Below are positions 1-13,900 of a stretch of 64,000 nt of DNA, piece by piece. The stretch lies in the NCBI GenBank assembly GCA_905250025.1, contig CAJNOJ010000046.1, forward strand, positions 1-64,000, in the 5' to 3' direction. The translations under genes and the position numbers were made by a program. This DNA is from Adineta ricciae (lineage: Eukaryota > Rotifera > Eurotatoria > Adinetida > Adinetidae). Numbering within the stretch: position 1 is the first letter of the stretch; each line of letters starts with the position of its first letter. The notes beneath the pieces are model-generated. The model was not told where the DNA came from, did not search any database, and was given only the letters and a program-made list of their open reading frames with translations.

Positions 1-180
1 ATCATAGTATGCATGCATGCCTGCACGCGCGCGCCTGTCAATATTTTATCCTTATGATATACACACATGTGGTGTTTCTCGTGCAATATAATCTTATAAT
101 GATTATTGCTCTATACCTGGAACCAAATCACCAACTGAGTGGTCAGCGAACATCTAATAAAATTTGAACATGTATGAATA

Positions 181-208
181 CTTCTCTCTCTCTCTCTCTC
201 TCTCTCGT
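181..208. repeat. (CT)n microsatellite
   Basis: An uninterrupted run of CT dinucleotides, seen directly. Confidence 0.9.
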
Positions 209-568
209 GTTGGCAATAAAGTTGATTTTCAATGCCGATAGCCCTGCGGTGATTATGAACATATCGTATTGCCAGTTCAATCGATTGAGAAAACAAAATG
301 AAATTTACCCCTGAATGTCTGTTTTGCTCTATACACACGCGCGCAAAAAGAAAACTAATATGAGTTATTTCCGTTTTTTATTTGTCTATATGAACAGATG
401 TATTAACCTAGTTGTTCACGATCAAGGTCGGTTACTTTGAAAAACTAACAATGGTCACACAACAAAGTGGACATTGATATTGTTTCAGTTACAGGTCAAA
501 GATCAAATAGTTTGATGTGTTGTTTTTCTTTTCGGAAAGAGAAAAGCACGAATGACTGTCAACTGACG

Positions 569-586
569 TGTGTGTGTGTGTGTGTG
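569..586. repeat. (TG)n microsatellite
   Basis: A short uninterrupted TG dinucleotide run, seen directly, in the non-coding left flank. Confidence 0.85.
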
Positions 587-1906
587 CGTCGATAGGCAGC
601 TGACTACTGGATAACATGTAATCAAAAATGGACATTTTTCCTTCAAGGATGAACGGTCTATTGCTGTTGATGCGACTCGTGGGAGTGCACCTGCTTGTTA
701 AAAATCGAATACGAACATCAATCTGTATTTGAATGTCATCAAAATTGATTTTCATACATGTTGATCTATACCGGTGAGATATGCAATCAGATCGATCCAT
801 TCAGAGGTGTGAATGATGTTTCATTTGATTATCTACGCGCACATGTGTTCCATGAAGGATACACAGTCGAATAACGATCAAGATAGATCATACTGTTCAA
901 ACGATGATCATGTTAATAAGGAAAGAAATACGAGATTAGAAATAATAAATATCAAGATAGAATAACAGAAGGATAGGTTTTAATCAAGGTTTTACAAGTG
1001 ACAGCTCTAGTTCAACTTCTCAATTTTGACAAGGATAATATGAAGTTCGATACTACTGGGTACAAAAGATATACAAACTCGCGCTCTTCCAACTTATCAA
1101 CGATGGATCTGAGACTGTTTGTTTCGTCAATCTTAATCTTTTTCGAATAAAATAATTATCTTGTCATAGACGATCGAGTTCGTCAAAATGAATTCTTTCT
1201 CATTTGCTAAAAAAATCATTCTTTGCGAACAATACAAACTGCAAACCTCGAGACAAGTTCCCACGCGTTGACGATCACCAAACTTTATAAAAATCTTTCT
1301 ATTTACGTCTTTTCATTAAAAAACTACAACCATTCATTACCGACATTATTCATTGACGTCGTTTCTTACTTGACTTTAGGTAATGAAAACATCAATAATA
1401 TTTGTTTTTCTTCACATAAAAATCATAGTAGTACATTCCCATTTCATTCACACGCAATATCTACTCTCCACGGCAAGAAAGTGATCTGCTCAAGTCGATA
1501 TGTATGTTCACCTAACATATACTTTCTTTTCCTAAAAAAACGGTGCTCTTTGACATGCAGAAAGACTTCTTGACGTTGTACTATTAACTAAAGAGAAAAA
1601 GATCTTCTTTATGTTGAGTTTTATTCTCTTTGTCCACTTGACATGGGGCAGGAAACAAACAGTTGAGTAGACAACAACACCAAACAAACAAACGACAGGC
1701 AAAAAAAGAAGAAGAGAAAGCTTTGTGCTTCGAATGAACAGAATGGAGAAACCAAAGTTTTGATCCATACATATGTATATGCGTTTTTTTTTTATATGGA
1801 TAATGAAGGAGAAGCGAAATGCTGGGAGTGCATGAGAGAAAAATAAAAGGAAACCAATTTATACATCCAAGACACAAAAAAAGAAAATGAGTACAGATCT
1901 AATCAA

Positions 1907-4900
1907 TTAAACGACACAAACGGATATTTTTCTCAAGAGAAATAGAGCATTATTAAGTTCTTTTAATGCTTGTGGTACATCATCAGGATTCGTTAGAGCG
2001 ACAACTGCGTGACCGGTTGGCCGTCCTTGACTATCTCGATGAATTTTTAATGTCTCTTCAATTGGATGAAACGAACGTAGAAACTGTAAGATCTCTTCTC
2101 TCGTAGCACGAAAATGAACATTGGACATCAACAAAACCTGACCACGATATTGATCATAACCCGGTGGTAATTGTGTTAGTTGTTTTTGAATAAATGAAGA
2201 ATTATTGCTTCTGATCATTTTTCGTCCATTTTGATCATCCATAGAATTACCGCCACTACCCATCATATTCGATGGAGATTTATCGACATCGCCACCGCCA
2301 CGTGGACTAGATGAATCACCCTTTCGTCGATCGAACCGCTGCTGATCGGAGGGTGATTTATCATCACTGTTACCATTGTCATCCATGCGTTCATACGGAA
2401 ATTTACGTTTTTCGCCCATCGGTCCTCCGTGATACATTTGACCACCACCGCCACCACTGCTACCGCCAAATTGATCGCGTCGACCTAAACCTCCGTTGGC
2501 TGAAAAGGTGGCACCTGATTCATCAGGTTCTTGTGACGTTGCTGCTTGAAATTCCCATAAGGATAATGGACGCAATTCTAATATTCGTCCGTTGAATTGC
2601 GACCGATTCTTTTCATAAGCTTTTCGGCAATCATTACTCGAAGAAAAGCGAACGTAACATTCACCAGCTGGCCGACCTGTTTTGTCGTACTTAAACAAAA
2701 TACCATCTTGAACTATTTCGATTCCCGCAAAGAACGATTTAACATCATGATCGCGTGTTGCATATGGAATATTGCGCAAACGAAGACATGTAATTGTTGG
2801 TGGCAATTCTAAATAAAGCCCATAGAAATATTAATCAGTCAGAAAAACGTAATAAGACGACGTACCTTCGTTATGGCGGGGTCGTCGAGGATATGAATTT
2901 CCACTATTATCACCATTTGTATCATCACGAGGTGGATATCGACGTGTATCTCGTTCTTTTGGCGAACGTGATCGTGAGCCTAGAATTTATGAGAACATTA
3001 AAACATGAAGCATCGGTAATAAACTTCTCGTACGTGATCGAGATCGTCCTCTTGGTCTTGAATCTCCTTCATAATAATCTCGACGACGATTATCTTTCGA
3101 ACGAAGTGATGCTATATCTGATTCCATTTCTTTCTTGGTAATCGGTTGAATTTCCAATCGAGATGAACCTGAATTTGGAACGAGAAATGTACAAAATTCA
3201 ATTGATATTCTTGTTCTTACCGTAATGTTCGTCGTGAAAGAAAAGAGCTTTTTCAAGATCGACTTCGCTAACAAACTCGATGTAAGCTGTTCCACCCATG
3301 TTACTATCATTGTCATTATCAAGATAGATGCCTCGTTCAGAAACAATCTCCGATGCTGTGAATAAGCGACGAATATCTCGTTTATACCAATTTTTTGGTA
3401 AACCTAGAAAGAAGGTTTCGAAATGAAGAAATTCCATTTACATCAGGCAAGCGAAGAACTTTACCAATAACTTTTACACAGAAGCCTCCTTCTGGTTGTC
3501 GTTTTTTAACTGATGCAGGAATAAATGAATCGAGCGAAGATGCAAATTCATATTCACTTGCTGGAACAATCTGTACATTTGCACCGCCGTAATAAACGTT
3601 GTTAAATTGAGATAGTGCTTCTTCAGCGTCTTCGATCGAACGAAACTGAACTACTGATTCACCTGAATAGAAAAAAATTATCATGACAATTTTGAAAGGA
3701 AGAATATGTATCTGGTTTTACCTGTTCGCTCGCCATTTTGATCATTAATCATTTTAATATCTTCTAAACGCAATTTGTAATCGGCAAACAGTAGTTTAAC
3801 ATCGCGATATGAATATTTTCTCGAGAGATTTTTGACACGTAGATAGGGTTCCCGCAGTTTGGTTCGTTGTTGTGCTAAACGTGAGTTATTTGATGTATAC
3901 GATGATGGATATTGATTACCACCCAAATTTGAATTAAAATCTGGCTGTTGTCTTGAACGCATTTGTTGATCATCTTGCATATGAGGATGATTAAGTAACG
4001 GACGTTGCTGCAATCCGAAAGTTGCAGTCTGACCAGCAGCAGGCTGCATCCATGGTGGAAGTGGAAAATTGGCTGGCAACGAATTATTGCCGGATTGAAA
4101 GGGTGTTTGCTGTTGAGCACTGAGAAGAGCTGTTAGAGCATTGGGTGGTATAACTCCTGGAGGAAAGAGGTTCAGAGGTGGAGGAGCTCCTTGAGGAAAT
4201 GCGTTGGTATTTGCTACCGAAGCATTATCATGAAGTGATGCTTGCTGAAGACCATGATGTGCAACAGGTGGATTGGTCGAATTAGTTTGAGCTGCATTAT
4301 AAATCGGCGAATTTGTATTCGTTTGCATTGGCGAACCTTGTTGTTGTGCAGCTGCTTGCAGCGCAGCAAGTTGTTGTAAAACCTGATTCGGCTGTGCACC
4401 TAAACCTAGAAGAAGATGAATATTAATGATGTACAATGCCAAATGAATGATTTTCACCTTGGCCAGCAAGTTGTCCTTGCACTTGAGCTAGAACATTTGG
4501 TGGTAAATTGCTTAGATTCGATTGCAATAGCTGAAGAACAAGGTTCGCTGGAGCAAGGCCCGAACCAGCTGGAGCATTTGCAGATGGTGTTGGTAAAACG
4601 GATGCAGCTGAAGGTAAAGCTGCTGATGCTGTATTAGACTTTTGTTGTTGTTGTATTTTACTAACCACGTCCAGAAATGATGACATTGGATCATTCGAAA
4701 CATTTGCCTGTGCTATCGATGTCTGTGCTTGTTGTTGATGTTGATTTTCGTCAATATCATGTGTGAATTGTTGTGAAAGAGGGTCTGTACGTTTTGGCTG
4801 AGAAACATTTGCTTGTTGACTCGGCTGATTCGAATTCGACACGGGCATCGATGGTACCGATGGTTTACCACGTGCGGCTGCAATAACATTCTGCATTTCT

Positions 4901-5180
4901 ATTTTCGAGCTTAAAAATAATTTAACTGGCTGCTGACAGATCAGACCGCCATCCTTCTGCATTGCTTGCCGAGCATCATCATCCGAGTTAAAGGCAATAA
5001 ATGCATCACCTCGCTCACCTCCTACAATATGTACACCACCTAAACAAAACAAAATTACATCGATTATGATGGATTTCGAAGTGATGTACCATCTGGAATT
5101 TGAAGTCCTTGGAAAAAACGACGAATATCGATTGAACGCGCCTCCCATGGAAGGTTTTCCAAACGTATAATGACGGACAT
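1907..5180 (-). CDS. RBM12: RBM12/SWAN-like RNA-binding protein with five RRMs
   Basis: A nuclear RNA-binding protein of the RBM12 (SWAN) family, probably acting in RNA processing. Eight exons (5090-5180, 4458-5039, 3722-4405, 3465-3662, 3221-3403, 3034-3168, 2866-2979, 1907-2808) sum to 2889 bases with no frame break, giving 962 residues; human RBM12 is about 930. The first RRM begins MSVIIRLENLPWEARS and contains GGVHIVGGERGDAFIAF, the signature of this family. A Gln/Pro/Asn-rich low-complexity region follows, then RRM2 (RVKNLSRKYSYRDVKLLF), RRM3 (CVKVIGLPKNWYKRDIRRLF), an RS-rich linker, RRM4 (CLRLRNIPYATRDHDVKSFF), a Gly-rich linker and a C-terminal RRM5. Human RBM12 also has five RRMs. 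The start is chosen because RRM1 begins at once, as in the family. The first four introns are all phase 1 and interrupt a Gly codon. Confidence 0.93.
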
Positions 5181-8100
5181 AGTCAAGTGTTATCTTAGAT
5201 TTATGTCAATATACTGAAATAAATAAAAAGGCAATAGTAGAAATCGAATTAATAGGCTTTGGAATTTCAGCTGCACTTCAATTTTTATAGTGCACAATGA
5301 AACTTGGTCGTTTCCGCACTTAAGTAAACGATTAGAGAAATAAAGAAATTGAGGTCATAATTCAACAACACAATTAATAAGGGAGAAAAAGAAAGTGATT
5401 TCAAAATTCGAGATTTGAATGGGTTGGACAGTTTCATTAATGCCAACAAGGAACAGGAAACAAGATTGATTGTTGCACAAACATTATGAAGAGGATTTCC
5501 AAAGAATTTTTCGAAAAACAAAATAGAAGTGACGCACAAATATGTTTTAGAATTTTCTATGTACCTATCACACGTAAAACTACTTGCTCGATAAAATGTA
5601 CATCATTTCGAAGTACTTTTCGTAGGTAATCAGGTTACACTTCATTCGTTCTTTAATGCGATACTTCTCTCTAATTATCAAACAGTAGAACAAAACCTTT
5701 GATGAGATGACAAGCCATTACGAAATTGAATACTCTCTAGTTCCATAGACACGTATGATTAACGTCGATAGAAACTTATAAATTCTACAAACATCAAGTG
5801 AGAAGGTATCGATCTATCCTAGTACCAAGTTTTTTTTTATTGTACCATTCTTCGTTCTTTCGATCGTGGGGAAATATTCGCACTACTCTTCTCAAATTGT
5901 CTAACGAAAAACTACAATGATGACGACCAGATCCTTGTGCTTCGAACTCTCTCAACGATCATAATTCCTATGGGCATAAGAATAGAAAGTACAATTCTCG
6001 AGCATGGTATAGTTCCAGGTGATACACTGAATGGTTGCTTGAAATGGCGGACACCGTCGATATTGTAACGCAATACATTGACACTTGACCTAATCTTATC
6101 ATGTGTATGTGTGTGTTTGTGTTTTGTGCATGTGTATTCATTCGAAAAATGAAACGAGCATTTGTTGAGAAACACCAATATCTGATCTTTATCAACGTGC
6201 TCTTCGGCGATATTTAAATTTCAGTCGATTACGAGAAGATTGATGTTCAAATGGGTAAAAGCACACTACATTCTAGTCAATTCAATATATATATATATAA
6301 TCAAGAACATACCATCACGTTCAAATACGATATAGATTATGATATCATCATTCATTCTAATTATTGTTCACCGATAGAAAATACGAGTAGAGCCTAATGT
6401 TCACCGGTCATTTACGAGAATTAGCACAAGTCAATAATGATTGATGATAAACTCGAACTCACATATCTTATCTATTTTCTCACACTGGAAGTGATCACGT
6501 GCTTGGACTAGGTCAAACACACTCACAGGACAGAACGTTTTTAGTTCCTAGAACAATTGTATGACGTATACCAGTGCGGTTAACACGTATCCGATAAAAC
6601 CTGCTTTTGAGGTTCGTTCAGTTCATAGAAATACGATTTAGTCGTATGCGGAAAAATCTAACTCAAATTCTATCTGAATATCAGTCATCTCCCTCTCTCT
6701 CTCTGTCTGTTGTGTCGAAACAATATCGATCTGCTGCACTTAATTGTTCATCTCTTCATGAAACATTTTCACAAATATAAACTTGTCGAAGGAACTATTT
6801 GATTCCATTTGGATAACATATCCTAGTCAGCATATTTGTTCTCCTTATTGAGTGAATGCAATAGACAAGCAATCTATCAGTTCTTTCTTCTATAACCTAA
6901 CCCGGCAAGGTTTCCTTTTTTTTTTCATGTAAGCCTACTTCAATCTTGAGATATTTGGCAGAATCGACGAACGCGACGAGCAGTTGTTGTAAAACTTGCT
7001 TTATCAATAAACGCCTATTGTTCAATAAGACTTGATTGTAATATACACATGTGTGCAAATGCATTGTTTTCATAATAATGCCAACTTTTTTGATTCGTAA
7101 ATCAAGTTTGATCACGTTTGAAAAGAGAAGCCAGAAGAGAAATGAATATATATGCGCACTATCCTCTATTTTTTCAAGCAGGCCAATACTGTTGGAAAGA
7201 AACTAGGCGAACGCTCAATGACTATCATCTCCGTGCTGATACAACAGAAATGCATTATCTTGAAAATGAATCAAGTAGACAGAGAAATTTCATTCGGATT
7301 TTTATATCAACTGAATTTAGTGCCTATTCATCACAAATAGAAATGACTGGACGAAGAGCAGCTGATTTCTTTGATGGAGAATAATCGAGTTTTCCTTGTA
7401 GACCACGTATACAAATATCCAGTGTGCAATAGTTGAAAATAAGAAAAGATGTTTTTCAATTTAGTTACCGTTTTTAATAAGATGATGTCGATGGACAGAC
7501 TTGGGTTTTGATATGATGACAAATCCGTGCGTTCTGGTGAGCAATCAATCAATATTTATTTTATCAAATACACTAAACAATTGAATGTGTGCGTGTGTGA
7601 TAGATTTCGCCGACTGTTAATATGCAACTGCCAAATAGTCCGACTTGTTGAGATGTATGAAGGAAAAGAGAAAAGAAGACAAATGATAGATTCGAATGAA
7701 GAGATAAATTGAGAGGTTTTTTTCTAAAATGAAAATACAAAAGGACGAATTGTGCTTTGTCGAGGGCAAATTTCATCGTCAGAGAAAAAAACATGATTGG
7801 AGTTTGTCTTTCTCTGTTCTACACGAACCAAATGAAGGAAAAGAAAAAGAACGAGCATACGTCGGTATACATCCGTCGATAGGCAGTACTAACTAAGAAG
7901 AAAAGTCGACGATTGACGTGTTTTTTTTTCTCTCCCGCGCGCGCCGTCTTAGATGCACACGTTCGTCGCCCATTTCCGACCGTTGTCAATAGAGACGGTC
8001 GGCGAGCAAGAATCAACGAATAGAAACAGACACAACCGAACGGAGATGGCAAGGTGACAAATTTTTGTTTTTTCGCAAATAATTATCATCATTGTCATTC

Positions 8101-8476
8101 CGTAGAACAGAATCCTTGTCCTAGGAGAAGAGATAAAAATTGGAGTTTTGGAAATGATCTATGAAAATTGTTTGTCGATCTCTGGAGAGTTTCGGGAGAC
8201 AGTACGTTTGTGTGAAACAATTCGATAAAATAAAAAAAATATTTTCTTTACCTTGGAAAGATATTATCGAAAAATATATATACTCTTAAATGATATATCA
8301 TTAAAAAAAATAGTTACTTGCTGTTTTTTATTTCAATTTGGAAACGATTGTGTGTGCGCTCGACTGATTTGTTTTGAAAAACAGACCGAGTCTATATATA
8401 TATATATATGAATTAATATTCTGCTAACGAGCAAAACTATTTACGCGATCAATAAGTGAAGTGATATTCAGCAAAG
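5181..8476. other. 3.3-kb intergenic region between divergent genes
   Basis: This stretch separates the starts of two divergent genes, RBM12-like and the histidine phosphatase, so it must hold both promoters. Open frames within it are short and match nothing I recognise. There are TA runs near 6289 and 8394, T-rich tracts, and a small GC-rich patch of alternating CG near 7937. I could not define individual regulatory sites. Confidence 0.5.
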
Positions 8477-9292
8477 ATGAGAAAACCACGTATTATCATA
8501 ATGCGACATTCTGAACGGTTAGATTATGTTTTACAAAATCGTGATTGGCCAGCGGAAGCTTTCATTACTGGAGTCTACGTTCCTCATGTGAGACAATTAC
8601 CAACTGTATTACCACATCGCGCCGATCCCTATGAACACGTTCTCGATACCCCATTGAGTAGATATGGAAAGGATCATGCGAAACGTACAGGAGAGTTCTT
8701 TCGTTCGTTAAATCTAATCCCTGATCAAGTTTATACATCACCAGCAATGCGTTGCATTCAAACCGCTGATTCTGTTCTTCAAGGTTGTGGCAATCGGCGA
8801 GATATACCATTGAAAATCGACCTTGCTCTCCATGAACCAGTACGACGAGAATTACCATTACAATCGGCGAATTTCTTTGCATCAGCAGGTTTTAACGTCG
8901 ATCTACATTATCGGCCGACGTTTCCATCGAACGACAGTCGTCTCATATATGGTGAAACACGTTTAGATTATTTTCGTCGAACGCATTTTGTATTGAAAAG
9001 AATTATCGATAGATTATTGACTAGAGGTAGAAAAGGTTTATCCTTCTCACCGCCAACTGTACTCATCGTTACCCATCGTGCTAGTGTGACATTACTTGCA
9101 TCTATGCTCAATCTCGATGATGTAGATGATAAATTAACATATCTTAATGAACTAGAAAATAATAAACGTAACGAAGTAAATTTTCTGTCGATGATCGTAG
9201 CGGAATATGATGCATCAATTGGTCTATGGACATTCATATCTGACTTTGCTCAAATGCGTAAAACTCGACGTAGTAAAAGCTTCTTTTTTTGA
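8477..9292 (+). CDS. Histidine phosphatase (UBASH3/Sts-like phosphoglycerate mutase fold)
   Basis: An intronless 271-residue member of the histidine phosphatase superfamily, probably a protein or small-molecule phosphatase. The N-terminal motif MRHSERLD supplies the catalytic Arg10-His11 and Arg14. The second half of the site is seen as TSPAMRCIQTA (phosphate-pocket Arg, near residue 92), an acidic LALHEP segment, and VTHRAS (second catalytic His, near residue 197). The RHxERxD form is that of the UBASH3/Sts phosphatase domain and its nematode relatives rather than of glycolytic mutases. The UBA and SH3 domains of vertebrate UBASH3 are absent, so this is a stand-alone phosphatase domain. The usual Gly after the catalytic His is Ser, a change also tolerated in relatives. 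It is intronless among intron-rich neighbours. Substrate unknown. Confidence 0.85.
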   Translation: MRKPRIIIMRHSERLDYVLQNRDWPAEAFITGVYVPHVRQLPTVLPHRADPYEHVLDTPLSRYGKDHAKRTGEFFRSLNLIPDQVYTSPAMRCIQTADSVLQGCGNRRDIPLKIDLALHEPVRRELPLQSANFFASAGFNVDLHYRPTFPSNDSRLIYGETRLDYFRRTHFVLKRIIDRLLTRGRKGLSFSPPTVLIVTHRASVTLLASMLNLDDVDDKLTYLNELENNKRNEVNFLSMIVAEYDASIGLWTFISDFAQMRKTRRSKSFFF

Positions 9293-10954
9293 AGAGAAAT
9301 GCTCTTTTTTTTCACATTTTATGCAATATAAATCGATGTTATATTACGAACAAAATGACAACAATTCTTTGTTTGTCGACAGAAATTGAAAACATGAAGT
9401 AACTTACATCATCTCTGAAACGTTTTGCGACACACGAAAGATTCAATAGGAAATGTCATGTCTGTAGTGTTTATCACGAGCGAGAAAGATACATTAATGA
9501 ATAATATTTTTGTTGGTTTGAATGGATAGTCATCGTTGAGGCTGAACATCGATACATATGGCGGCGGTTCAGAGAAATGATGTCGCTAACTATTCATTTT
9601 CTTTTTCTTTATGCTCTCGACATTTGTCTGTTCTTTTCTTCTTCGTGTATCTTCAATGGTTTGATTAATATTTCTCTTTGTATCGATTTGATTATTTTAA
9701 GATTACTACGAATAATTTATTAGACTGTTCATTCATGAAACGTTCCATATAGATTGTTACTGGATCCCTTCAGGTAAGATTAGCTGAATTTTTTGCTAAG
9801 TGAAGTTAATTGTTCTGTCTATTATCTTCTTTCGAGCTTCAAGACCACTTATAGATATTCTCTTCTGTGTCGAAGATCTACTCTTTGTTAGTAAAAACTT
9901 GGATAGTTGTTCAATTTACGCCGCTATTCGTCCTTTGTCTATAAGCTAGACAACAAATTGCATTTCTTCTTTTCTTGCTCGCATTTCTCATATGGTCAAC
10001 ACACATTGTCGGTCATTCTGTGTACACACATACATACATATATATATATGCATGTCTCGTGCACCCTATGTCCGAGTACGTAGTAGTAAAGAGTTATTGC
10101 TATTTTGATTTCTGACTGTCTATATTATATGTGTATGAAATACGAGAGAATAAACTATATGAAATCTATCTCGGAAGAGAGAGGATGAAGTAAAATAGCT
10201 GATGATGGTAAGCGATTCTCTCTTCTGTCCCATTTGTTGATTATATTTGTTCATTCAAGGCTTTTTCTGATTACATTGAAACAAATAGAAAAGATTGTAC
10301 TCGTCACAATGACTTTCCGGCTTTTTCTTTCCCAACTAGTCAAGTATTTATATATACATGGGAGATCGAAGGAGAATAGAAACGAGTTCCATTTGTTAAA
10401 TAGATGAATAAATTGCATTCCTTTTTTTAGATACCATATGTCTTATGTCTCGTAGAGTATGACAGAAATGAAAATCTATTACATGCTATTTGCACGAGTG
10501 AGTTAGATTTATCTACTGGCTAGATAAAATACAATCATAGAACATAACGAATGAGATACTTTACAGTTTATATGTGTACCTTCAGGACAATAGAAGAGTT
10601 GATGTAACTAAAAAATGAATTGAAGAGATTTTATAACAGAACATATATTGTCCTGGAGGGATTTATACTCTACTTAGCTCATGATGATTGACTTCGTTGT
10701 AAAAATGTTTCATTCTCTTCTTTTCTTCGACAGAAATCGATAAGATTTCATACTAATACGTATGAACGATATGCGAATTTTGTTCTTTTTTTGCATATGA
10801 CCTTTAGTTTTCTTTGCTGGACATGACAGAATCGATTTGTAATTAATCTTCCATATGTTTGATCTAGAAATATAGACATTAACTGAATTCTTTTCCCATA
10901 ATCTCAATCTCTCTTCTTCTTTAGTTATAATCAATCATTACTTATATCTCCATT
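9293..10954. other. Intergenic region before the delta-catenin gene
   Basis: About 1.66 kb without a recognisable coding frame. It holds the phosphatase 3' UTR and the delta-catenin upstream region. A TA-rich run lies near 10038-10049. Nothing else is identifiable. Confidence 0.5.
10907..10924 (+). promoter_or_regulatory. Splice acceptor just upstream of the delta-catenin start
   Basis: A pyrimidine-rich CTCTCTTCTTCTTTAG lies 30 bases before the ATG with no obvious coding exon upstream. It may accept a trans-spliced leader, which rotifers use, or end a 5'-UTR intron. Inference only. Confidence 0.4.
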
Positions 10955-13900
10955 ATGCCTGGCGAAACTAAATTAGACGATCTTCAACATGAACGTCATG
11001 TTTATTCGTATACGTATACATCCGATGGTGACGATAATGACAATAATCCTCAAACAAATATCGTTAAAGTAACAACAACAGTCGAAGAAGAGACAACACC
11101 CGATGGAACAAAAGTTATCCGAAAACGCGAAGAATCACAGCAAGTTTCGAAAGTAACAAAAGTCGAAAAGATCACTCGGGTTCATCATCATTTAATTGAG
11201 CCATCGAATGGTGAGTCGAATCGAGCAACTGATTCAAAACATCACATCTCGATGAAACATGATATGAGTGGTGGATTCCTTCCCAATTCATCCTATTCTC
11301 AATATGAGAGTATAGCAAAGGAGATAACAAATGGAATGAAACATTTTGATCTTAATAATCATAATAATGAGCCTTATTCAAATGGACGAAATGGTTCTCA
11401 ACAACCTTTCAACGGTAATGGTTACAATGAACCAGAAAACAATAAAAGTATACTTCACACAGTTGTTGTTTTTAATCTCTTTAATATCTGTTCTTGTTCT
11501 TTTTCTAGTCAATACAGATGAAAAAAGCATGGGTTATGACCCAAATGATCCAAATCTAGTTGATGAACCCGACCTTGACGTCGAAAATCCTTATGAAGGT
11601 TTAGGACCGGGTCGACCTGATCCAGTCAGCCGTGTGCTAATGCCCACCGCTGGTCGACAATCACCCGATAGTCTCGGACACGGTAATTCATTGTTTGACC
11701 GCAGCTTTTTGCTATTGTTGCTTGCTGTATGTATATGCATTTTGCTTAAAATACGCTTTTTTTCAGCTCCTCCTGGTTACGGAGAAGATTATGGAACATT
11801 AAGTCGTATGTATGCACCGTTTGGCTTAAACGAAGATAACGATTCGTCAAAACGACGATCGCCTTCAGTTGATACAGAATTTCGAGGTAAAATTTCTTGA
11901 TTTCCCTGCTTAGCTTGGCATTTCTATATTGTTTATTTTCTCGAACTTTTGATAAATATACAATATTCTGCATATTATATAGAACAACATTGGCGTGATC
12001 CTGATCTTGAAGAAGTTATCGAATATCTGACTCATTCAAGTGACGTTATCAAAGAAAATGCCGCTGCTTATTTACAACATCTATGCTACAATGATGATAA
12101 TATTAAATCGAAAACTAGATCATTGAATGGTATAACTTATTTGGTTGCTCTGTTAAACCATGATAAAGTGGAAATTCAAAAAAATGCGTGTGGAGCATTG
12201 AGAAATCTATGCTATGGAAAACGAAACGATGAGAATAAGGTTTGAAGACGTTTCTCTTCTTCCATGTACAAATTCTCTTTTTCCTGAATAGATCGAATTG
12301 AAAAATCGCGATGGTATACCCGCATTGATTCATCTTCTACGTCGAACACCCTATGAAGATGTTCGTGAATCGGTTACAGCTGTTCTTTGGAATGCGTCAT
12401 CATCTCCGCACTTGAAAGGACAAATCGTTGATGAAGGTTTAAGTGTCCTTGTGAAAAATATTCTTATCCCATTCTCAGGCTGGGATGCCGATATCAATCG
12501 ACGATTGAATCCACAAGGCAAATTTCCACCTGTGTTCAAGAATACAACTGGAATACTCCGGTAATGAACGTGCTTTTCGATTAGCATTGCTTGCTGACTA
12601 AACATCATGCATATTTTATTCGAGAAAGGAATTGATTTATTAACTCAGTTCCGTTCTTTCTTTGTTCTAGGAATTGTTCATCAGCTGACTATGAAGGTCG
12701 TCGTAAGATGCGTGAATGTGAAGGATTTATACCATCACTGCTTCACGCCGTTAACTCCAGTCTTCAATCTTTGAATGAAATTGACAATAAATCAATTGAA
12801 AATTGTATGTGTGTCTTACGTAATTTATCTTATAAATTGCAAGAGGTTGTCGATCGAGACTACGATCGAAATTACCCAGCGAATATGAATACAACATCGA
12901 CGTGGAGTATGACACCGGGACAATCCAATGAGAAGATCAAGACGGGCTGTATGAGTTCGAAACAGAAGAAAAGCAAGCAAATCTATGAACAAACAGGAAA
13001 CAATATATATGCTGTTATGCCACCAAGACAAGGTCGACCTGTGGAAATGCTTTGGCAACCAGAAGTGATTGTTACATATGTTCATCTCTTACGGAATAGT
13101 AGTAACCCAGACACATTAGAGGCAACAGCTGGTTGTATTCAAAATTTAAGTGAGTATTTGCTCTTTTATGCTTTATTGAAATGTTCATTATCTGCGTTGT
13201 TTAGCTGCTTGTTATTGGAAACCATCGATTGATTTACGTGCGGAGGTTCGAAAAGCGCGTGGTCTTGTCGAATTGGTTGATCTGTTACGTGTTGTCGAAT
13301 GTGATTCTGTTGTTAATGCATCAGCTATTGCTCTGCGCAATCTAGCTATTGATCCAAAAAATTGTGATGTTTTGGGTGGATGGGCTATTAAAGAGCTTGT
13401 TGCTGTTCTACCTGATCCATCGGAACAAACAGCAGGTCGACGTCGACACTCAGACGAAACATTCGCATCTGTCCTAGCTGCGTTGAATGAAATCATTCGT
13501 ACGAATGAAGTCAATGCAAAAATTCTCTTCCAAGAAGGTGGCGTAGCAAAAATGAAAGGTATTATGAACGCAAAAGCAACTACCTACAGTTCAAAAGTTG
13601 TTAAATATACTGCCCACGTTCTTAATACAATGTATAAGCATAAATCTTTACATGAATTCTATAAGCAAAATAGTTATAAAGAAAATGATTTTCTCCAGCA
13701 TCGATCAATCAATTCGAAATCGTTAACATCAAGTCCACAATCGACCTTACATCGGCCAAGAGGTGATATGGGTCAACCAACTCATTTTACAGCGAAGGGA
13801 AAACAAATCGTGCGTCCTCAAAGTAAGACTCACGAAAATGATCGATTGATACGATGAAAAAACTGTTGATTCATAGGAACAGAAGAATATCGAATGCAAA

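Larger units (their letters stand above)
1..1906. other. Non-coding flank downstream of the RBM12-like gene
   Basis: No open frame here resembles a protein: the longest is about 116 codons, with no recognisable motif or splice structure. The stretch holds simple repeats and otherwise unremarkable AT-rich DNA. It probably includes the 3' UTR of the minus-strand RBM12-like gene at its right end. Confidence 0.6.

Noticed and set aside
1223-1573. 116-codon plus-strand open frame in the left flank
   Set aside because: No domain, no start context or splice structure, and composition like random AT-rich DNA.
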